A stretch of DNA of 11,480 nt from Fidelibacterota bacterium (lineage in GTDB: Bacteria; Fidelibacterota; BS150m-G59): the NCBI GenBank assembly GCA_016784265.1, contig JADHUZ010000013.1, forward strand, positions 1 through 11,480, written 5' to 3'. A program made the position numbers and the translations under genes. Every line of letters starts with the position of its first letter. The stretch's first letter is position 1. Under the pieces are notes generated by a model. That model did no database searches. It worked only from the letters and a program-made list of their open reading frames with translations, and was not told where the DNA came from. Shown one piece after another: positions 6,836 through 11,480 of this stretch.

Positions 6836-7955
6836 ACCGACGCTTCACAAAACATGGATTGTTACGCTGGTCGCAGCCATCGCATTGGTTTTGCTTTGGT
6901 GGACGACAGGCTCAACACCAGTGAAAACGAAACTTTACAACGAAAAAATCGCCGCCGCGGAACGCATGAAAAACGCCGAAGAAATTCTAAAAAAATATCA
7001 TCTCTTTTACGGTGAAGAAATTGATGTGATGAACGATCCGATGCAAATTGGATTGATTGGACCGAAAGAATCGGCTATCATCAAAGATTTTGGGCGATTG
7101 GAAGACAAAAAAGCATTGCTCGATCCAAATTTGGCGGCTGTTTTTGTGCAAATGCTCTTCGATGCCGGTGTGCAATCGGGTGAGACGGTTGCTGTGGCTG
7201 TTTCCGGTTCGCTCCCGGGCGCCAATCTCGCACTTTATGCGGCATTGGAAGAGTTGAACATAAGTGCTGTGATTATTTCTTCGTTAATTTCTTCGATGTG
7301 GGGCGCAGGCTATCCTGATTTTACGTGGCTTGATATGGAACAAGTCTGCTTTCGGGAAGAGATTTTCAAAAATCGCTCGGTAGCGGCGACACTCGGTGGC
7401 GGAAGTGACAAAGGCAAAGGCATCACGAAAAAAGGCAGAAAACAATTGCGCACTGCCGCCAAGCGCAGTAAAATTATGTTAATAGAGGAAAAAACGCTTT
7501 CTGGGAATATCACAAAGCGATTGGAGAAATTTGAAGAATTTTCTCCGTTGCAAGATTATCCGTTATTCATCAATATCGGTTCCGGTGCGGCAAGCACAGG
7601 TGATGATCCGCTGAAGCTCGAAAATGGAATTACGAAAAAAATTCCAATCGAAAGAATCACGAAACAAAAAATCAAAGGTGTAATTGCGCGATTTTCTGAA
7701 TCAGGCGTGCCAATCGTCAATTTAATGTTACCAAAAGCCAAGCGGCTGGAGTCGTTTGGAAAATATGAATTTGATACGGAGACAGCATTCAAAATCGGCG
7801 AGGGAAATATCTATCGTCGTTACGACACAAAAAAAGCGTGGATTTCATTAATTTTGCTGTCGGGAATTATCGCTTATCTCGGATACAACGGTCGCCGAAA
7901 GTTGGAACTCGCCATTGTCGAAGGTCATAGGATTCGTAAAGATGATGAAAAATAA
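6822..7955 (+). CDS. pgsW: Poly-gamma-glutamate system protein (PgsW type)
   Basis: This matches what I know as the poly-gamma-glutamate system protein family, found beside pgsB and pgsC in genomes that use a non-Bacillus cassette; its biochemical role is not established. The 377 residues show an N-terminal membrane helix (about 13-27), a large soluble domain and a second helix (339-357) followed by a basic tail, so the middle probably lies in the periplasm with both ends inside. Gly-rich segments LGGGSDKGKG (191-200) and INIGSGAAST (250-259), plus SGSLPGANLALYAALEEL, suggest a ligand-binding or enzyme-like fold. GTG 6822 is chosen over ATG 6828 because AGGAGG at 6808-6813 is 8 bases from the GTG and 14 from the ATG. 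It overlaps the genes on both sides by 14 bases. No CapA/PgsA-type metallophosphatase motifs are seen. Confidence 0.85.
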   Translation: MRMFKPTLHKTWIVTLVAAIALVLLWWTTGSTPVKTKLYNEKIAAAERMKNAEEILKKYHLFYGEEIDVMNDPMQIGLIGPKESAIIKDFGRLEDKKALLDPNLAAVFVQMLFDAGVQSGETVAVAVSGSLPGANLALYAALEELNISAVIISSLISSMWGAGYPDFTWLDMEQVCFREEIFKNRSVAATLGGGSDKGKGITKKGRKQLRTAAKRSKIMLIEEKTLSGNITKRLEKFEEFSPLQDYPLFINIGSGAASTGDDPLKLENGITKKIPIERITKQKIKGVIARFSESGVPIVNLMLPKAKRLESFGKYEFDTETAFKIGEGNIYRRYDTKKAWISLILLSGIIAYLGYNGRRKLELAIVEGHRIRKDDEK

Positions 7956-8796
7956 AATTATTTTTCTTAGTTTTTTCCTTGTCATCTGGGGAAAAGATAT
8001 AATTCCTATCGAAGAAGTTCAACAGGTTCAGTTGGAAATTTCCGGAAAAATCCGCGAATACTTTTTAGTCAATCCAGGCGACACGATTTCGTTTTTTCTA
8101 CCGGAGCAGTGCATCTGGAAATTATCAAGCCGCGTTGTGCTTTCTCCGGGTGCTTCTGGGAAGCAAAATTATGCGATTGGACTTTCAACGCTTGATACGA
8201 CATTCACAGCAAATTATTACGTCAAAAAATCGCTTCAAACAAATGTTGTAAATTATCCGCATCATCGTGTTAGTGTGGCGAAAACGACGATTGATTATCT
8301 GTCAAACGGCAATGAAATTGTATTATTTTGGATCCCACAAAATGCGAAAAATCCAGTTCTCGTCCGCCTGCGAGCGCAATTAATGAAAAAAGAAAAACCA
8401 AAATATCATTTTGTAAAACCCGCCACAGATTCTGATAATATTCGGATATTAGTCAACGAAAAAAAACGGCGATACGAAAAGATTTTTCCTGAACAAAATA
8501 TTGTTTACAATCTGGTTGGTCCCGGATATTTCCGTCTGCATTCGAGAATGTTATTTGAAGAAGAAAAGGACGCGATTTCAGATTTCAAAATTGCCTTTCA
8601 AGTTGATGAAAACGAATGCAAAATTCAAATCAGTTCTGCCGAGATTGATCCCGAATGCAAAATAAAAAACACCGCCATTTTAATCTCTAAAAGTGGATGC
8701 GAGACGATTAAAATTCCGGATGGAAAGCATCGTGTGATTATCACAAATCCAAATCAAAAACCACTTGCTGTGCGAGGGCGTTTTGCTCCGCGTTAA
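7942..8796 (+). CDS. Exported protein of unknown family in the pgs operon
   Basis: I do not recognise a family. The 284-residue product starts with a signal-peptide-like stretch (MMKNKIIFLSFFLVIWG) and has no later membrane helix, so it is probably periplasmic or surface-associated. Alternating polar/hydrophobic strands such as REYFLVNPGDTISFFLP and a closing KPLAVRGRF suggest a beta-rich fold, possibly two similar halves: both begin with a Pro-Gly segment around LVNPGD and LVGPGY. Cysteines are few. Start 7942 (or 7945, adjacent ATG) is chosen because the signal peptide begins there; AGGA at 7929-7932 sits 9 bases upstream. The frame is open back to TTG 7915. It overlaps pgsW by 14 bases, which ties it to the poly-gamma-glutamate genes; any role in polymer handling is inference. 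Confidence 0.7.
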   Translation: MMKNKIIFLSFFLVIWGKDIIPIEEVQQVQLEISGKIREYFLVNPGDTISFFLPEQCIWKLSSRVVLSPGASGKQNYAIGLSTLDTTFTANYYVKKSLQTNVVNYPHHRVSVAKTTIDYLSNGNEIVLFWIPQNAKNPVLVRLRAQLMKKEKPKYHFVKPATDSDNIRILVNEKKRRYEKIFPEQNIVYNLVGPGYFRLHSRMLFEEEKDAISDFKIAFQVDENECKIQISSAEIDPECKIKNTAILISKSGCETIKIPDGKHRVIITNPNQKPLAVRGRFAPR

Positions 8797-9751
8797 ATTG
8801 ATAATCTTGCTTACGATTTCCGTTCTTTTTTCGGGTTGGCGAGAAATTCCGTCCAAAACTGCTATTTCCGGAAAGACAGGTTTTGTGGACAATGTTTTTT
8901 CATATTCCGAGATGGATTGGCAGGATTCCGAAGCCAGCGGCTCGCCGTTTTTTTCATTGAAACTTAAAAAACAATTCTTTCTGTGGGAAGATTTACGAAT
9001 TGATTTTTGGGGCGATATAAGCCGATATTTTGTCGTTTCGGATTTTCAGCCGATTGAAGGTGGATTCAACCTGAAATGTAATTTCGATAGGCGTGCGATT
9101 TATTTTTCGCAGAGTTTGAAAATCGGCAATAAATTGCGAAACTACTCCGATTTTGACGGCGGATTTTGGGCATTGAATAAGTCACGAATTTGTGAATATC
9201 AAAAAGGGGCAACATTTCTTAAATTTTTCGACGTGATAAAGAATTTAGATTTGAGTTTTTGGCAGAATCGCTATCGTTTCAATGCGCATTTTACCGAATT
9301 TGATTTCGATAAAACGGATGTAACGACAGATTTTTCAAAATTTGGAATTCGCCTGCGTTACCGATTCAGTCTCGGAAAAGATTGCGCGCAGTATGCGAAT
9401 GGTTTTGAGAAAATGTCTGATTCTGATTTTCAGCAGTATTATGTTTCGCTTCGCTATCGGCATAAAATAAAATTGGGAAAAGCCACCGTTTCGTGCAGTT
9501 ATTTGCAGAGAGATTACACATCGGATTTCCATTTTGAGGATGATCCTGTGCATTCGGAACGCAGAAACAGAGAATATGGACTTTTTCTGGGCTGGACGAT
9601 GCCATTTCGTGGAATGAATTTTTCGATTAATTATTCAAATTTACAGCGATTTGTGGATTCGCCTGTTGCGTGGGTTGAGGAGGATAAATCATTTGCTAAA
9701 AACAAATTTTGGGTCGCGTGGGAGAAAAAATGGGATCATTTCAATTTATGA
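8783..9751 (+). CDS. Probable outer-membrane beta-barrel protein
   Basis: No family is recognised by name, but the architecture is clear: a signal peptide (LLRVKLIILLTISVLFSGW) followed by many amphipathic strands rich in Phe, Tyr, Trp and Arg. Examples are FGIRLRYRFSLG, QQYYVSLRYRHKIKLG, ATVSCSYLQRDYTS, EYGLFLGWTMPF and MNFSINYSNLQRF, separated by polar turns, as in outer-membrane barrels. About 322 residues would allow roughly 12-16 strands. The last residues (WEKKWDHFNL) do not end in the usual terminal Phe/Trp, though Phe is third from the end. The start is uncertain: TTG 8783 has GAGGG at 8774-8778 and gives a good signal peptide; TTG 8765 and TTG 8798 are alternatives. It overlaps the previous gene by about 14 bases, and its stop is fused to the next start. 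Its position after pgsBCW makes it a candidate for polymer passage or anchoring at the outer membrane (inference). Confidence 0.75.
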   Translation: MLRVKLIILLTISVLFSGWREIPSKTAISGKTGFVDNVFSYSEMDWQDSEASGSPFFSLKLKKQFFLWEDLRIDFWGDISRYFVVSDFQPIEGGFNLKCNFDRRAIYFSQSLKIGNKLRNYSDFDGGFWALNKSRICEYQKGATFLKFFDVIKNLDLSFWQNRYRFNAHFTEFDFDKTDVTTDFSKFGIRLRYRFSLGKDCAQYANGFEKMSDSDFQQYYVSLRYRHKIKLGKATVSCSYLQRDYTSDFHFEDDPVHSERRNREYGLFLGWTMPFRGMNFSINYSNLQRFVDSPVAWVEEDKSFAKNKFWVAWEKKWDHFNL

Positions 9752-10830
9752 AAAATAATATTCTGATTTTTGTTTTGGCTTTGTTTTTCCTTGCTTGTCC
9801 GAAGGAGAACGAACCAATTTTTCCGGATGGCTCGGAACATTACAAAATTCTCTCGATGACGGATGTAAGAGGTATGGCGCGTGATATTTCTGTTGCTGAT
9901 TCGATTGTTTGTGTTGCGGCTGGCGAGGGTGGATTGCAAATTTTTGATATTTCAAATCCCGAAGCCCCGCGTTGGATTGGTGAAAATTTAGAGGGCGATT
10001 TTGCCGAAATTGAGCAAGTCGAATACAGCGCATCGTCAAATGTTGTGTATGAAATTATCGAAGAATCCGGTGGCAACGATTGGGGCAGAGCCGTTTTGTT
10101 TTCCGATACTTTGAGAAACGACACATTGCATACATCTCTCGAAGATGATTTTTCGCTGAATTTCCAGAATATCGAGATGAAAATCTGGGATCAACCCGTC
10201 CATTCGGAATTGAGCGATACGGAATTTTTACTTTTTACATTACGTTCAAGCGGTGCTTTTAGGATTTATCGCCATGAAAAAAGTGGCGCAGATTCTTGGA
10301 ATCGCACAGGGGAGACGTTTGATTTTCAATCCGATGGGATTTTTACCGGATTTGCAATGGATGGGAATATCTGCGCTGTGTCTCGCAGTCAGATGGGATT
10401 TATTCTGTTCGATTTTTCAACATTCGATATCGTTAATCTGGTTGGTGCTACTAAAATCTGTGAGTTTGACAATTTGCAAGGTGAAGCGGAGCAAATTGCA
10501 ATTCGTGATAATTTGGTTGCTGTCGCTTTGGATGAATACGATGGCGGAGAAGATGGCATCGCATTGGTGGATATTACCAATCCCGAACTACCGCAATTGC
10601 GGAAAATTTATTTCGTCAAAGGCAGGGTGAACAGAATGGTTTTTGACGATGAAAAACTTTTTATTGCCGCCGGAACTGGCGGTCTTGTTGTTTTGGATGT
10701 TTCTGATCCTGCGGTTCCGCTCTATTTTGACGGGCTGGATTTTGATTATGTTGCAGCGGTTCAAATTTACGATGCAAAAATCTGGATTGCGGATCGGATT
10801 CGTGGATTGATTATTTTAAAAGAGAGGTAA
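9748..10830 (+). CDS. Lipoprotein with LVIVD-type beta-propeller repeats
   Basis: Residues 1-17 (MKNNILIFVLALFFLAC) form a lipoprotein signal peptide with Cys17 as the acylation site. The mature protein carries several copies of the LVIVD repeat: GGLQIFDISNPEAP (62-75), GIALVDITNPELP (270-282), GGLVVLDVSDPAVP (311-324) and a final GLIILK. Each is preceded by a strand such as NLVAVALDE or KLFIAAGTG. The family is known as a propeller-like surface repeat in bacteria and archaea with mostly unknown ligands. ATG 9748 overlaps the preceding stop (ATGA) and gives a textbook signal. ATG 9730 is in frame with GGGAG five bases upstream and would add six residues, so it remains possible. The protein should sit on the outer-membrane face of the periplasm or on the surface. 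The next gene starts 6 bases after the stop. Confidence 0.85.
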   Translation: MKNNILIFVLALFFLACPKENEPIFPDGSEHYKILSMTDVRGMARDISVADSIVCVAAGEGGLQIFDISNPEAPRWIGENLEGDFAEIEQVEYSASSNVVYEIIEESGGNDWGRAVLFSDTLRNDTLHTSLEDDFSLNFQNIEMKIWDQPVHSELSDTEFLLFTLRSSGAFRIYRHEKSGADSWNRTGETFDFQSDGIFTGFAMDGNICAVSRSQMGFILFDFSTFDIVNLVGATKICEFDNLQGEAEQIAIRDNLVAVALDEYDGGEDGIALVDITNPELPQLRKIYFVKGRVNRMVFDDEKLFIAAGTGGLVVLDVSDPAVPLYFDGLDFDYVAAVQIYDAKIWIADRIRGLIILKER

Positions 10831-10836
10831 AACAAA

Positions 10837-11480
10837 ATGAAACAAATAGTACTGAGTTTAATTGTAATTTTTTCCTTTTTGGCGGCAGAAACCGAATTGG
10901 GTCAGCCGATTCGCCAAGGGAAGCATATCGAATGGTTTCGTGGCGGTGATTTTGGCGATCCTGGCGAGGTTATTGCAATTTGGAGCGATACACGCAATGG
11001 CGATCGTGATGTGATATGCCAAAAAATTGATGACACTGGAAATTTCCTTTGGGGCGATGATGGAATTGTTATCGTGGATTTTGAAGGCAGACAGGAAGAT
11101 CCTGTTGGAATTTCCGATGGCAGTGGTGGTGTGATTGTCGCGTGGGTAGATTACCACGACGACGAAAAAGGAGACATCTATGCGCAACGCATCGATGATG
11201 CTGGAAATTTGCTTTGGAATGCGTCTGGCGTTCCAATTGCTGTTTTGGATGAAGAACAAAAGTCCATCCGTGTTTGCAAAGATAACGCCGGTGGTGCGGT
11301 AATTGTTTGGGTAGATAAACGAGAAGGCGGTGGCGCAGGTAAACTTTACGGTTCACGAATTCTTTCGGATGGAACGATTGCTCCAGGCTGGGAAGGAAAC
11401 GTCAAAATTTCCACTGGAAGCAGTGGACAAAATATGCCGTCGGTGGATTACAACGGCGATGGCGGTTGTTTCGTTGCGTG
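10837..11480 (+). CDS. Secreted Trp/Asp-repeat beta-propeller protein, 5' part
   Basis: An open frame with a signal peptide (MKQIVLSLIVIFSFLAAETE) runs off the right edge after 214 codons. The mature part is built of repeats of about 55 residues: AIWSDTRNGDRDVICQKIDD..GNFLWG, then AWVDYHDDEKGDIYAQRID..GNLLWN, then VWVDKREGGGAGKLYGSRI. Trp49, Trp103 and Trp158 are evenly spaced, and the start of a fourth unit (FVAW) is at the edge. Each unit combines W-x-D-x-R, an Asp-rich turn, a YAQRID-like strand and G-N-x-L-W, typical of propeller-like secreted proteins of FCB bacteria that often end in a type IX secretion or other sorting domain. The C-terminus is outside the window, so that cannot be tested here. 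The AGAGAGG at 10821-10827 is a good ribosome site. It lies 6 bases after the lipoprotein gene. Confidence 0.85.
   Translation, partial: MKQIVLSLIVIFSFLAAETELGQPIRQGKHIEWFRGGDFGDPGEVIAIWSDTRNGDRDVICQKIDDTGNFLWGDDGIVIVDFEGRQEDPVGISDGSGGVIVAWVDYHDDEKGDIYAQRIDDAGNLLWNASGVPIAVLDEEQKSIRVCKDNAGGAVIVWVDKREGGGAGKLYGSRILSDGTIAPGWEGNVKISTGSSGQNMPSVDYNGDGGCFVA

Noticed and set aside
6837..7955. PgsA/CapA assignment for the gene after pgsC
   Set aside because: The expected metallophosphatase-like motifs of CapA are absent, while the two-helix layout and Gly-rich segments fit the separate poly-gamma-glutamate system protein family.

Overview
The window reads as chromosome of a diderm (Gram-negative type) bacterium. 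It shows an outer-membrane beta-barrel candidate, a lipoprotein signal peptide, a SecA with an enlarged preprotein cross-linking region and a C-terminal zinc-binding tail, and a group II IlvE. Together with the beta-propeller secreted proteins, this fits the Fibrobacteres-Chlorobi-Bacteroidetes (FCB) superphylum or a related candidate phylum. That placement is an inference from protein style, not a taxonomic identification. Every convincing gene is on the plus strand. The sequence is moderately AT-rich, with no tRNA, rRNA, CRISPR array or insertion sequence.

Left part (1-4935) is housekeeping. It holds the last codons of an upstream gene, a 73-residue Smr-like mini-protein, a 208-base leader with strong inverted repeats, ilvE (branched-chain aminotransferase), nusB (antitermination factor) and secA (translocase ATPase). 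ilvE, nusB and secA are closely packed, with nusB and secA sharing an ATGA stop/start.

Right part (5093-11480, running off the end) looks like one long operon built on a poly-gamma-glutamate-type cassette. It begins with pgsB (Mur-ligase-like amide ligase), pgsC (membrane partner) and a pgsW-type poly-gamma-glutamate system protein. Downstream genes overlap or nearly touch: an exported protein of unknown family, a probable outer-membrane beta-barrel, a lipoprotein with LVIVD-type propeller repeats, and a secreted protein with ~55-residue Trp/Asp repeats that is cut by the window end. No pgsA/capA and no capD/pgdS-type gene is visible here.

The most interesting reading is that this is a diderm version of poly-gamma-glutamate (or related gamma-linked polyamide) synthesis. 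PgsB and PgsC would polymerise at the inner membrane, PgsW would replace or supplement PgsA, and the exported, barrel and lipoprotein components would carry or anchor product across the envelope. The PgsB, PgsC and PgsW assignments rest on visible family motifs; the envelope-export role of the downstream genes is inferred from context and protein architecture.
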